The notes under the pieces were generated by a model. The model was not told where the DNA came from. It made no database searches and was given only the letters and a program-made list of their open reading frames with translations. The translations under genes and the position numbers were made by a program. Shown here in pieces: positions 21,342-33,143 of a stretch of DNA of 64,000 bases. Positions within the stretch are counted from its first letter, which is position 1, and each line of letters opens with the position of its first letter. Origin of the DNA: Anthoceros angustus (taxonomy: Eukaryota > Streptophyta > Anthocerotopsida > Anthocerotales > Anthocerotaceae); assembly GCA_010909165.1 (NCBI GenBank), contig MU008156.1, forward strand, positions 248,001 through 312,000. Reading direction: 5' to 3'.

Positions 21342-24300
21342 CTAGTTTGGAAGAAGGTTGCCAACTATGTAGAGCTTATCGTTCTCTGCTATCAGGTCAG
21401 TAGAACGAATCTCACCTCCATCTCCATTCAAGATGAAGGACCGAGTGCCCCTGAACTGCTCGACGGCAATACCCAATAGCTCTTCAATAGTCCCTGGTGC
21501 CCAAACAACCAACCCTGCTGTCCGTTTCTCTTCCTGAGTCCAAGGATGGTATGGGAAAATTGTAACTCGTCTGGATACACGCGATTCTCCCATCAACCGA
21601 AATTTCGCAGCGGATCTCCTGCCTGACATGTTGTGGGACTTGACGAATACCCACGTGGTCGGTCACTGTCTATTCCCCATTCCGAGATTTCAAACCCATC
21701 AGCCTGCTCCTCACTTTCATCCTTCTCGAACCTTACTTGTCGGTATGAGACATTCGTTTCGTCGAACTCCGAATTGGTTCGAGGTTGCTCAGGCTCTGAA
21801 GATCCTGATCCTCTCCCAGAACTTGCCATATTCGTCCCTCCGCGCACCCGTTCAAGCATGGCTTCGGTCTGTTTCTTCCTGACAGCTGCTGCAGCTATGG
21901 CATCTGCACAGGCACATGGGAGAGAGAACTTTGGGCTTTGGACCACAGAATTAAAAGTCAACGAGACACCCAGGACCATCGCAAAGTACAAATGTATTTG
22001 AACCTGGCGTGCGGTCTGCATTCTCCGTCAAGGCGGTTCCTGGGAGACCATCACCATGGGACGTAGGTTTTGAGCGTTTGTCGTCGATGTTGGCTGACGT
22101 TTCCAAAAGAGTGACTACAGTTCCGTTGCCTGTTCTCCTCGCATCCTCCAGGGGAGTGTTCCCCATCTGCACAGTTCATCAGATGAGTCATCGGCTTCTG
22201 AGTTAGAAGAGCATCCCCAGGTGCAGTAGCGACCACTAAAACCTTGCTGAAATGGAAGCAACCAACCTGTCTTTTGCATTGATGTTAGCTCCAGCGCCAA
22301 GTAGGACACTCGCAATCAAATGCAACCCTTCGGATGCTGCGACGTGAAGAGGAGTTCGGAGATCATAATCCACAGAGTTGGGATCAGCTCCATAAGCAAG
22401 CAGACGCTTCAGAAACTCTATGTCTCCAGTCATTGAGACATTGCAGAGGAAAGCCCCAGCCTCTTGGAGCAGGAGACGTGCACCCTTCTCGTACAGGGTT
22501 CCTGCTGTGACATCATGGCCACCTTTTAAAGCTTCCAGTAAAGGAGTGATGCCATTATTATCTGCAAGATAAACATACAACCGGAATGACAGTCGGCGAG
22601 ACATCTTGACATATGTAGCCTCTCTCCACCACGCAACATTCACTGTTGGGGTTTGCTGTAACATCGGGGACACATACCTATGGCATTCAAATCTGCCTTC
22701 TCACTTATCAGGAACAAAACAAGTTCCTTATGGCCCCTTGCAGCCGCCAGGTGCTGCCCCACATGGTTAAAACAGGGAATGAGCGAGAAGGAAATGCCGG
22801 TTGCATAATAATAAAGCACAGCACAAACACAAATTGAATACTATTGGCCAATCCAAGTTTCACCGCTACATATGCAGGAACATACAAGAGCTGTTCTTCC
22901 GTCATAGTCTGTCCTTGTGGGATCTGCACCGGCCTTGATGAGTTGTCTCACATGGCTTATGTCTCCTTGATAAGCAGCATGGATCACCATGAGAGCTAAC
23001 TCTGCATCCTGTTTAGACAGCAAATAATTTATGTCTGCTGCTCTCTGTCGTAGTCGATCATCAGATTCCTTACCCTGGAAACAAAGCAGCACGTTAGGGC
23101 CATGCCAGTAACCAGGCAGACCAGGCAGACAGCTATAAGAGATATCAGTAGAAGCTGGTTGAACTTAAATTTCGTACCACCAGCAAGTTGTTGATTATCT
23201 GGCGTCCATCCAAGTAAAAGATTTGCAACAAGTTTGAAAAGGACTGCTTATCCAACCGAAGCAACTTGCACAGTTCAACCACTCGAACTGTGTAGGGCTG
23301 AGGAACATTACAGAGCACAGCCACCTCACCAAACACGCCATATTCTTCCAGCTGGGCAACTGGTTTTTCAATCCCATCCTCCCCTACCACAACTTCCTCC
23401 TGCGAAAACCATTATTGAAGTTAACGCTTTTAGGCCAGAAATGGTCAAATGACATATCACCCGGCAGAATGCCTACCAACAACCCATATGAAATTATATA
23501 CAGTTGGTCAACTGCATCTCTTTGCTCCAATATCACTTCACCAGGTAAAAAAAATTCTTCCCGCACTCTAGACACCTATAAAGAAATCGACAGTTAGCAG
23601 TCGGAAATCAGGGAGTTTCAGGTGCGGCTCCACGAGCATCATGGGCTTTCTATAGACTCACAATTTGACTGATAAATTCGCTGGTGCAACCTTTAAGCAA
23701 GGAGACATGCTCAACTGTCCCACGATAGAGTTCTTGAGCAACCTGTCGACGAGCACATGGTTTAGTAAAGTGTAGTTTGCCTCTGTAGCATTCACATTAC
23801 CCATGAACATTGTTCTGCCAAATTGAAAACGAACTTGATATTGTCATGAAGATGACACGAAACTGACTGGCGAGACGCTTTCCAAATTAAGGGTGCTGAA
23901 TGGCGAACCTTAGCCCGGATGGTTACCGGAAGTCTTCGATAACACTGTCGTTGGTCATTTTGCTTTCAAATTGCAAGCGTACATGGCACTTCATTTGATG
24001 CCTTAGATGATTATCAAGAGAATTTCTGTTCATATACTTGATAAGCTCAGCCATCTTGTCTCGAAACTTCTCAGTATTAGAGCCTTTGACAATCAGTGCT
24101 GTCATGTTGCCAATCAGGTATGCACCCAGGATCATGTCGACGGAAGCAAACAGAATGATAAAGAGCATCTCGCGATTGTTAACAGCATGGACATCACCGT
24201 AACCTGCCAACAACAAATTCGGACATGAATCAAGTCTCGCTTGAGAAGTCATACTAAAAGATGCCTGATATTTCAGCACAGAAAGTGGCAACCCAGGGCA

Positions 24301-25680
24301 TTTGCGCTGGAAATCAGACAGGGATTGAACACCACCAATCCATCTGAAGATCTTGGTACAGCAAAGTCACATAACATACCTATGGTTGCCATAGTAATGA
24401 TGGCCCAGTACAGAGATGTGACATATCTTGTCCCAACGTCGACATGTCGGAAGTCCTGGTATGATCGATCCCCAAGTTGCAGGCTTCCGATCCAGGTGTC
24501 AGTTTCCCGGTCTGACGGTACAGTGGTTGCAAGATAATAAAAGAAACAAGCAGCAACATGGGTACAATAAAACTCCACGAATATGAGCTTCAATATTCTG
24601 GTGGCGAAATAGTTGACACGTATGTCTTTCTCCAAAAGTTCAAGGAAGCCTGTAACCTTCCGAACTCGGTACAGTCGCAACCACACTAAAAACCTAACCT
24701 CCTCATTCCGACCAGTAGCCTGTGGATGCAGAAGCCAATTTACTTCGTCAGATGATACCGAAAAAGAGCTCAGAACAACCATGTGGCCAGAACCATTTAA
24801 ATCCTCCTCAAGATGTCGAATGAACAAAGCTATCTCTCACATGCTGCTAGCTACTGACTAGTAACCTTGTAGATGGAGTCCCAGGGTAAGCAAGCAAGAA
24901 CATCCGGTAACAAGTTGCTCTTTGCATATCTGCGAAGCCCAGGTTGCGAAATGCAACTGAATAAGAAGTAGCGTGAAATACGGCAATGGCGTGAAACCTG
25001 GTCCTGACAGAAAGCCTATGATGTGCAATGTCAGTACATCTTGGACACATCACAATGGATGCAGCATACCTCACAGCGATAGGACGGAAGTCAGTGACCA
25101 TTCTGTATGTCTCAACATCCTTAAATGCCACGAAAAACGTGATAATAACATCAGCAAAAAAGAAGAACTGTACAACAATGTCCGTGATCCACAATGCCCG
25201 TGGCAGTCCACGAAAAAACCCGAATTCAAATGGTGTGAATAAGGAAGAGTAGACTGCCAACAGAAGAACAAATTTGGCCCACAGCGAGTATTTCCTGCCA
25301 CAATTAGTAAGCAGCTCATCTTGTTAGCTCATATGAGGAGAGAACAGCGAGAAGGAACAAACACGCAAGGAGAAACTTGGTAAAATGAATTTCAAGATAC
25401 ACATACAATGGCTTTCACATGACTGCAACTGAACTCACAAGCTGTTGGGTTGAATGATCCATTGGTGAGATATGTTGGGAGGCCCAGCACGGATATCTAG
25501 ACCGCTCCGATTAACAGCAATCTCTCACGATTTTAGTAAGGCGTCCCCTGATAGAGTGCTCCAGAGGATCATCAAAATCTTGAACCTCAAATTCAGAATT
25601 TTCATTCTCTGCGGAGACTGCTTTGACCAAAACATGGTTGCTCAGTCTCTGTACTTCCAGCTCTTCCGGCCTTTCCAGTT
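21342..25680 (-). CDS. SKOR: Shaker K+ channel, SKOR/GORK outward type
   Basis: A voltage-gated K+ channel subunit; the family forms tetramers and releases K+ from cells. Exons with GT-AG borders and fitting phases: (about 25680)-25439, 25294-25070, 24929-24866, 24719-24380, 24203-23909, 23742-23662, 23575-23477, 23399-23178, 23074-22886, 22753-22678, 22561-22267, 22166-22055, 21903-21342. Seen in order: S1-S2 (FVLLLAVYSSLFTPFEFGFF), S4 with spaced Arg (RFLVWLRLYRVRKV), the TIGYGDVHAVN filter with an intron inside its first Gly codon, S6 with DMILGAYLIGNMTALIVKGS (the DMI-x-G feature typical of outward rectifiers rather than AKT/KAT), a cNMP-binding fold (FGEVAVLCNVPQPYTVRVVE), ankyrin repeats (SVDYDLRTPLHVAASEGL), and a KHA domain ending GNLLPN at the stop. 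One-base losses are needed near 23928, 22162 and 21600-21660, and a shift near 25525. The start codon was not found. Confidence 0.94.
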
Positions 25681-26960
25681 CAGTCACATTGCTGAGCGTA
25701 AACTACCATCTCCAGTATTTGGACCTGGATTCCCTCAACCGTACAGGAGGAAGACGTATCAAGAAATAATCTCTCAGCCCTGTTGCCATCGTCTTAGAAA
25801 GAGATTGTTTACATCATCCCCTCCTGTATCCTCATGAGCGTAAGCCAGAAAAGCAGAACTCTGTTGCTGATTTCTTGATCAGCCTAACAGGCCCCGTTGC
25901 ATTTTTCTGTGAGCAAGTAAACCCAGACTGAAAGCATCGGTATACACTACGACCATGGAGGCTAGGATAAGATGATGCAAATGGGATAAGAAGAGCAAGA
26001 CATAGAGTCGCACGATGAGAAGGAATTCTGAAGTCCAGGACATCGTTAGAGAAGGCAAACAAAAGGCTGCAAACTAGCAAGATTGTACACGTCCTCCACA
26101 TAAGAGGAGAAACATTTTTTACCTGTACCGCAAAGGCAGGCCTGCTAAATTGTTTCGTGCAGGCCTGTTTCGTGTGCTTCGCCCTCTGAGAACGTCGCAA
26201 GCGAACCAACCGGCGCCGCCTCAATGAGCAGAGGGACCATCAGCAACGCAGCAATGTGGTCTTTTGGAGTTGTGCGGGAAGCACCAGAACATGACAAATT
26301 CATGGAACGCAAACAGAAACTGCGCTTGTCTCAAATAGAAACTGCGCTTACATCCGCACTGATATTAGTCTGCGCTTCCAATTCGCAGACTTTGGGATAC
26401 GAATTATCAGAACTAGCTCAAAAGCCCGTCGCTCATGGCAGCGCAATTTGAGGTAATCCAGCAACAATCGCCGCGGAAGAACATGAATACCAAGTAAACA
26501 TCAGGCGGGAGAAATCGAGCTGCCAACTGCCAATATCGGGAAGAGGATCTGTCCAGCGCCAGCGCCAATTCAAGGGAGGCGGGGGAGAGAATGTCCGCCG
26601 ATTCTGGATCTCGGCCAGAAATATGCACCTGCTCCGTAATCAGGGTGCCGCAATTTAGCCCGCGGATTCTTGTTGCGTGTTGAAATTTCATCGCCGCGGC
26701 TGCCACGTTTCCCAGGTCACCGCTGTGAAGACAGGCCTGCCAAGCGGCGACCAAGCACTGGACCGTGTCTCATGAACAATCCCAACCGCGGAACGATCGC
26801 CTTTTGCAAGCTCTATTTTGGGCTTCTCCCGGCATCGCCATGTTCAGTGGCATCTACATCAGTTATATATTAGTTACGTCCCAGTTCTAGTTACACCTTT
26901 GATAACGATAATCTGGTATCAGGATATTATTTCTATGATATATAACCATATATAATAATA
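25681..26960. other. Upstream region of the K+ channel
   Basis: Expected to hold promoter and 5' UTR of the minus-strand channel. ORFs at 25832-26224 (minus) and 26413-26754 (minus) are not recognised. The stretch 26870-26990 is AT-rich (TATATAATAATAAATTATTAG). No element could be assigned. Confidence 0.3.
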
Positions 26961-26989
26961 AATTATTAGTCTAAAAATAATATAAATAA

Positions 26990-27290
26990 TGCCCCTTACG
27001 ATGGGGCCACTGAACAAACGACACAAAGTGCTAGCTTCCAAGGAGTCTAAGACCTCATCAATTCACTCCTAATTAGAGATATGCACCAACTTTCAGCCCT
27101 CTCAACCTCGTAATGCAGCAATAGGCAGCAATAGGCTCCAAGTAGATCGCCATCAACCTCGTAATGCAGCAATAGGCTCCAAGTAGACCGCCATCAACCT
27201 CGTAATGCAGCAATAGGCTCCAAGTAGACCGCCATCAATTCACGACTCACGACCATCTCCTTGAGGGGATGCTCTTTATTCACATAATAC
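26990..27290 (-). repeat. LTR-like fragment related to 15.8-16.0 kb, inverted
   Basis: Read on the minus strand, the order is AATAAAGAGCA, GGAG-TGGT-GAGTCGT, then CTACTTGGAGCCTATTGCTGC units, CGAGGTTGAGAG, then TAGGAGTGAATTGATGAGGTC. The block at 15820-15990 has the same words in the same order. The 47-bp unit CTCGTAATGCAGCAATAGGCTCCAAGTAGACCGCCATCAAC is repeated about three times here. Confidence 0.65.
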
Positions 27291-27369
27291 ACACTTAAAT
27301 CTATGTCCAGAGCGGTTGTTGTCAAAGCCTGGCGCTGCCAGGGCTCTAAAACGACGAATTGATGACACC

Positions 27370-28330
27370 ATGGTCCGATGGAGGCGGATTCGTGAGGTAT
27401 TCGCCTACTGGAGCTATGTGCTGGAATCAGCAGTGGCCTAGAGGCCGTGCTAAGTGTGGAGTAAAGATCCTTAGTTACACATGTGTGGAAAAGGATGAGA
27501 AAGCTAGAGCAGTGGCCAGAAGCCAGATACTGGAGTTGCGCAAGTTGTATCGAGATTTTCTTTCGGAGGATGCCAGAGCATATTGCCTACAGATAAGAAG
27601 CTGGTAGGTAAGCGACAACTGCAGGTATAATGACTGCCTCAGCCCAAAAAGACTTAGGCAAGCGAGACTGGGCTAACATAGACCGGGCCATAGCCATAAG
27701 ATTGCCATTGGCCTTCTCAGCAACGCCATTCTAAGCAGAAGTATATAGAACAGTGAATTGTCTCAGGATCCCACACTCCTCACAGTAGTCTTTGAACTGA
27801 TGGTTGTTGAGTTCTCCCGCATTGTCTGATCTGATGCACCGCAGCTTGCAACTAGTGTGCAACTCGGCCATAGAAACAAAAGGTGAGAACACAGCAAATG
27901 AGTCACTCTTGAGGCAGGCGGAGTGCAAAGGAGTAGCAGGAATAATCATCCATTATCGTCATAAAATGGCGCGCTCCGCCTAAAGGAGTAACAGGGAGAG
28001 GTCCACACAAGTCTACGTGAACTAACTCCAAAGGCTGAGAAGCCCTATGAGAAGGAAGACCAGAGTAGGGAGAGCTCCGCTTAGCGGCGGACACGCTTCA
28101 AAGAGAGGTGGTGTCTTGGCTAAGGAGGGCGCTTATCTCGATACAAGTCTTGTTGAGTCATGGCAACGAGCTTGGCAGGATTGAGGTGCCCAAGTCGACA
28201 GTGCCAAAGTAGAGCATTCCCAGATGAAGGGAGCCCAGGTGGTGAGGCAACCTTAGAAGATGCCACCACTGAAGCAATTGTAGTGTTTGGAAGACCACAT
28301 GTACACTAACCCTTCCCTGGACTATCGGTT
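27370..28330 (-). pseudogene. Copia integrase fragment
   Basis: Minus strand from 28330: GAG-pre-integrase words (CRLGHLNPAKL-like, TQQDLYR), then QPLELVHVDLCGPLPVTPLG and ARHFMTIMDDYSCYSFAL (28094-27903), the start of an rve integrase core. It continues with AELHTSCKLRCIRSDNAGE and DYCEECGILRQFTV (27900-27740). Frameshifts separate the pieces, and the remainder down to about 27370 is weak. The element differs from the copia copy at 1-4913 (SHRASQPLELVH versus ISLELVH). Confidence 0.8.
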
Positions 28331-28399
28331 TGAACGTTTTTTTTTGTTTTTCTCATGTCTGGAGTGATGGAGTGCTTAGGAAATGTCTGAGGCAAAGAC

Positions 28400-29200
28400 C
28401 TTTTATACCAAAAGTGGTCCTTGGCCCATGGCAATATTACTTCCACAAATAATTAGTCCTTGGGCCTCGAACTGTATGTCGGGCTAGAAGGTCCTTGGAC
28501 CTTGGGATTTTTAGGAATAAAAATTGTCTATATATGGTGGGGGGACTCTTCATTCAGCAATAGTGGTGCAGGGGAGTGGAAGGTGGCTAGTTCCACAACG
28601 GTGGTCGAGTATGGAACGTACGGATATAGGCCAGGGGGAGTTAACAACCCTAGTGGCGGAGCCGGGGTGACAGTGAGCTGAGCAGAGTCGGAGCGCAACT
28701 AGAAGAAAACCGCACCTTGGTACTGGAAGTCTGCGAGATTTCAAGGGGCAGGCGAGCTGAAGTTCGGCCAGGCGGAATTTCAGTGGAGTTGAGTGAAGGG
28801 CGCGCGCACGCAGACGGGGACGAGGGTTTTTTCGGCACCAGTGCCTGCATCTGTGGGAGGAGACTGGTGGAGTGTGCGGTCTACCAGGGCGACAGCGGCG
28901 GTAGAGGAGAGAGCCCCAGCACGCGTCGAGGCGAAACCGGTTGGTGTAGTCTCTGAGGCAGGGAGCCTGTGACTGAGCGGAGTGGGGTGGTCGCGGAGCT
29001 CGAAGGGGGACTTCCTCCTGGACTGTGGATCGGGGGCATAGCCTAGAGCAGTTTGAACCGGATAGGAGCGGGAAGGAGGAGATGGCGCCTCGGGCTGCGG
29101 CAGAGATTCCCACTACGCAATGCCCAACATGGATCATTGGAAGGTTAGAGCTGGTGGCCTTGTGCAGGAGCTGGGTCTGAACTCCATGGAGAAGAAGTAA
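28400..29200 (+). repeat. LTR/leader-like module (three copies in window)
   Basis: Contains AAAATTGTCTATATATGG (TATA-like) and a GC-rich leader, ending with an ATG in CAACATGGATCATTGGAAGG, which opens a short frame MDHWKVRAGG. The same module occurs at about 31145-31740 (tandem copy) and in reverse at about 57170-57800, where the minus strand also reads MDHWKVRG. It is probably the 5' part of a retroelement. Confidence 0.5.
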
Positions 29201-29858
29201 TAGCGTCTCGGCATAGGGTTTTCTCCATTAAAGGGGTTTGGGTCCCTAAAGACCAAAAATGACCCAGCAGGCCAAAATGCATCATCTTTAGCAAAACCAC
29301 TCTTTAGACATGTCTTGAAAGACATTGACCATGTTATTTTCTTGTGAATACTTACGCTAAGGTTTAAGCCAAGAAGGTTCATGGATTTCACCTTCACAAG
29401 GAAGGATTTCAAGGATTTTAAGTGCTAGGAATCCTAAACACCTCTTTCGCAGCGATAGTACTTCCTAGCGAGGGTGAGCAGTAGGCAAACCAAACAAAAC
29501 TAGTCCGACCAAAGCTGCGGACGTCCGCGCAACCAACATAAAAGTAGCAATTGAGCCGAAAGAAGCAAGCTACGGACGTCCGGTGCAATTGTGAGAGAAC
29601 ATTAACCGATAGCCTGATCATGGCTATCTCGAGAGGACCAAACTACGACTCTAGAAAGTAGCGCTGGGCGTGCAGTGCCTTTGAGTACACAACCCTAGGA
29701 TCTCCATTGTTAGAGTGAAAACCATAAGAAGGAATTGGAGCAATGCGCCGGACGTTCGGCACATTGGCGCGAGTCTGCTAAAGCCTGCGCCGGACGTCCA
29801 GTGCAAATGTATATATATTGTTTGTATCTCTTGGGTGGAGATAGACACATTGGCATAA

Positions 29859-30285
29859 GAACTCCAAGGTTAAGCACCCTTGGGTTAGATTAGTACTAGG
29901 ATGGGGTGCTTGACTTTGTTGTTTTGAGAACTCCACGATTGAGCACTCTTGGGTCGGATTAGTACTAGGATGGGTTGCTTGTTTTTGGCGCTTTGAAAAC
30001 TTTGTAACAACTCCACTGTGAAGCAACTCTGGTAAGGGTGGAGATAGACACATTGGCATAAGAACAGACACATTGGCATAAGAACTCCAAGGTTAAGCAC
30101 CCCTGGGTTGAATTAGTACTAGGATGGGGTGCTTGACTTTGGTGTTTTGAGAACTCCACGATTAAGCACTCTTGGGTCGGATTAGTACTAGGATGGGTTT
30201 CTTGTTTTTGGCGCTTTGAAAACTTTGTAACAACTCCACTGTCAAGCAACCTAGAGGTGTATCAATACCAGGATGGAGTGTTGAC
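29859..30285 (+). repeat. Cluster of 5S-rRNA-derived segments, copy 1
   Basis: Six segments start at about 29858, 29927, 30008, 30080, 30150 and 30231, the third and last degenerate. The best reads AGAACTCCAAGGTTAAGCAC, then CCTTGGGTTAGATTAGTACTAGGATGGG. In plant 5S rRNA the corresponding stretch is AGAACTCCGAAGTTAAGCGTGCTTGGGC...AGTAGTACTAGGATGGGTGAC, which is the internal RNA polymerase III promoter (box A, intermediate element, box C). The 5' part and the 3' end of 5S are absent, so these are not 5S genes. Known analogues are the 5S domain of Cassandra TRIM LTRs and 5S-derived SINEs. Confidence 0.8.
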
Positions 30286-30742
30286 TTTTAGTGGTATGAA
30301 AAATTTGTAAATCATCCCGGTATCTAGGCGTAAAGTCATGAATATTATTTTTGAAAAAAATTTGTTGGTTGATGTTATATTCCCACATTCGCTTTGTATA
30401 CAACATGTAAAACCTTTTTGGCCTTATTCTATGTGCCCCTACCAATGACTTGCAGCTGGATCTCTTTGATTGGTGCGCCAAATGTCCGGCTCATTCAAGT
30501 TTGATGCACGTATAGATGCATAGGCCTTGGTTTCTAGATGAGCTACATTTTCCAAAATTCGACATGTATGATGGTGGTTTCTAATGGCCAACCTTTTGAA
30601 GGCGACAATGTTTCACAATGTTTTGCGGAGAAGCAAGAAAATAAATAGAATAGATGATTTGTCCTTGAGTAATGAAAGCACATCGGATGCACTCGAACAC
30701 AAGTATAAGAGAGCATGCACAGCTTGCCTAAGCGAGCAGTGA
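30286..30742. other. Right part of duplication copy 1
   Basis: No gene seen. It carries GTGCGCCAAATGTCCGGCTC and a stretch repeated at 32.8-33.1 kb. No RNA gene. Confidence 0.4.
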
Positions 30743-33143
30743 GAGAGGTCCACACACAAGTCTAGAACTAACTCCCAAAGGGCCGAGAAGCCCTGAGAAG
30801 GAAGACCAGGTAGGGAGAGCTGCTTAGCGCAGCGGACACGCTTCAAAGAGAGGTGTCTTGGCTAAGGAGGGCAGCTTATCTCGATACAAGTCTTGTTGAG
30901 TCATGGCAGAGCTTGGTGATTGAGGCAAGTCCACAGCAAAGTAGAGCATTCCGGATAGGGAGCCCGGTGGTGAGGCAACCTTAGAAGATGCCACCACCGA
31001 AGCAATTGTAGTGTTTGGAAGACCATGTACACTAACCTTCGGACTATGGGTTTGAGTTTTTTTTGTTTTCTCATGCGAGATGGAGTGCTTAGAAATAAGA
31101 GGCAAAGACCTTTATACCAAAAGTGGTCCTTGGCCCATGGCAATATTTCCACAAATAATTAGTCCTTGGGCCTCGAACTGTTATGTCGGGCTAGAAGGTC
31201 CTTGGACCTTGGGATTTTAGGAATAAAAATTGTCTATATAGGTGGGGGACTCTTCATTCGCAATAGTGGTGCGGAGTGGAAGGTGGCTAGTTCCACAACG
31301 TGTGGTCGAGTATGGAACGATTTGGAGCAGGGGGACTTAACCCTAGTGGCGGAGGCGAGGGCGTGAGCCTGAGCGCAACCGGAAGAAAACCGCACTGGAA
31401 GTAGTCGGCAGTGAAAGTTCGGGCGGAATTCTCGGTGGAGTTGAGTGAAGGGAAAGAGCATTGGCTCGACGAGTTCGGCACAAAGGCTCTACCTGGAGGA
31501 GATGGAGCAAGGCCTACTGTAGATCTACTGAGGAGAACCAAGAGAGGCGACCGGTTGGTGTAGTCTCTGAGCGGATCAGGAGGGGGTCATGAGTGGCACT
31601 TCTGGATCGGGGCAGCAGCCTAGAGGCAACCATAGAGCGGAAGGAGGAGATAGGCCGCGCAGATTCTACCAAATGAACATGGATCAAAGGTTAGTAGCCT
31701 TTGTGCAGGAGGGGTCTGAACTATGGAGAAGAAAATAGTTCTAGATAGGGGTTTTCTCCTTAAAGGGGTTTGTCCCTAGACCAAAAATGACAACTCCAAA
31801 ATGCATCATCTTTAGCAAAACCACTCTTTAGACATGTCTTGAAAGACATTGACCATGTTATTTTCTTGTGAATACTTACGCTAAGGTTTAAGCGAAGAAG
31901 GTTCATGGATTTCACCTTCACAAGGAAGGGATTTCAAGGATTTTAACAGTGCTAGGAATCCTAAACACCTCTTTCGCAGCGATAGTACTTCCTAGCAGGG
32001 TGAACAGTAGGCAAACCAAACAAAACTAGTCCAAGCCAAAGCTGCGGACGTCCGGCGCAACCAACATAAAAGTAGCAATTCGCAAGCCGAAAAGAAGCAA
32101 CTGCGCCGGACGTCCGGCGCAATTGTGAGAGAACATTAACCGATAGCCTGATCATGGCCATCTCGAGAGGACCAAACTACGACTCTAGAAAGTAGCGCTG
32201 GACGTCTGGTGCACTGTGAGTACACAACCCTGGGATCTCCATTGTTAGAGTGAAAAACATAGGAAGGAATTGGAGCAATGCGCCGGACGTTCGGCACATT
32301 GGCGCGAGTCTGCTAAAGCCTGCGCCGGACGTCCGGCGCATATTGTTTGTATCTCTTGGGTGGAGATAGACACATTGGCATAAGAACTCCAAGGTTAAGC
32401 ACCCTTGGGTTAGATTAGTACTAGGATGGGGTGCTTGACTTTGTTGTTTTGAGAACTCCACGATTGAGCACTCTTGGGTGGATTAGTACTAGGATGGGTT
32501 GCTTGTTTTGGCGCTTTGAAAACTTTGTAAAACTCCATGAAGCATGATGGGTGAATGATTGATAAGAAGACAATTGTAAGAACTCCAGGTTGCATGGGTT
32601 GAATTAGTATCTAGGATGGGTTTGACCTTGGTTTGAGAACTCACGCACATCCGGATTAGTACTAGATGGCAATGGCGCTTTTGAAAACTTTATAACTCTC
32701 ACAAGAATAGAGGTGTATCACTGGATGGAGTGTTGCTTTAGTGTGAAAACAAAATCATCCGGGATCTAGAAGAAGTCATGAATATTATTTTGAAAAAATT
32801 TGTTATTGACGTTATATTCTCACATTCGCTTTGTATACAACATGTAAAACCTTTTGGCCTTACTCTATGTGCCCCTTGTGACTTGCAATTTGGATCTCTT
32901 TGATTGGTGCGCCAAATGTCCGGCTCATTCGAGTTTGATGCACGTATAGATGCATAGGCCTTGGTTTCTAGATGAGCTACATTTTCCAAAATTCGACATG
33001 TATGATGGTGGTTTCTAATGGCCAACCTTTTGAAGACGACAATGTTTCACAATGTTTTGCAGAGAAGCAAGAAAATAAATAGAATAGATGATTTGTCCTT
33101 GAGTAATGAAAGCCTGTCGGATGCAGTCGAACACAAGTATAAG
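30743..33143. repeat. Tandem duplication, copy 2 (2.4 kb)
   Basis: Same order as 27996-30742 but about 350 bp shorter, through very many small deletions spread along its length, often at CAG, CTG or CCT/AGG. Similarity stops at about 33143, where unique sequence begins (CATCTCGCCGGGTG). Confidence 0.92.
32383..32735 (+). repeat. Cluster of 5S-rRNA-derived segments, copy 2
   Basis: Counterpart of 29859-30285. Two well preserved segments (about 32382-32438 and 32452-32505) with the box A and box C words are followed by four eroded ones (about 32530, 32580, 32636, 32700). Confidence 0.78.

Larger units (their letters stand above)
27996..30742. repeat. Tandem duplication, copy 1 (2.75 kb)
   Basis: Begins with GAGAGGTCCACAC inside the copia integrase and ends just before the same word at 30743. 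It contains the copia pre-integrase part, an LTR/leader-like module (28.4-29.2 kb), the palindromic CGGACGTCCG words and the 5S-like cluster. Confidence 0.92.

Noticed and set aside
21470-24300. Plus-strand frames opposite the channel gene
   Set aside because: They are antisense shadows of well supported exons on the minus strand.
28550-29137. 195-codon minus-strand frame
   Set aside because: Arg/Pro/Ser-rich frame across a GC-rich leader. It is not conserved in the tandem copy at 31.2-31.9 kb.
29859-30285. Functional 5S rRNA genes
   Set aside because: Only the central part of 5S is present. The 5' start and 3' end needed for a roughly 120-nt gene are missing, and units are only about 70-80 bp apart.
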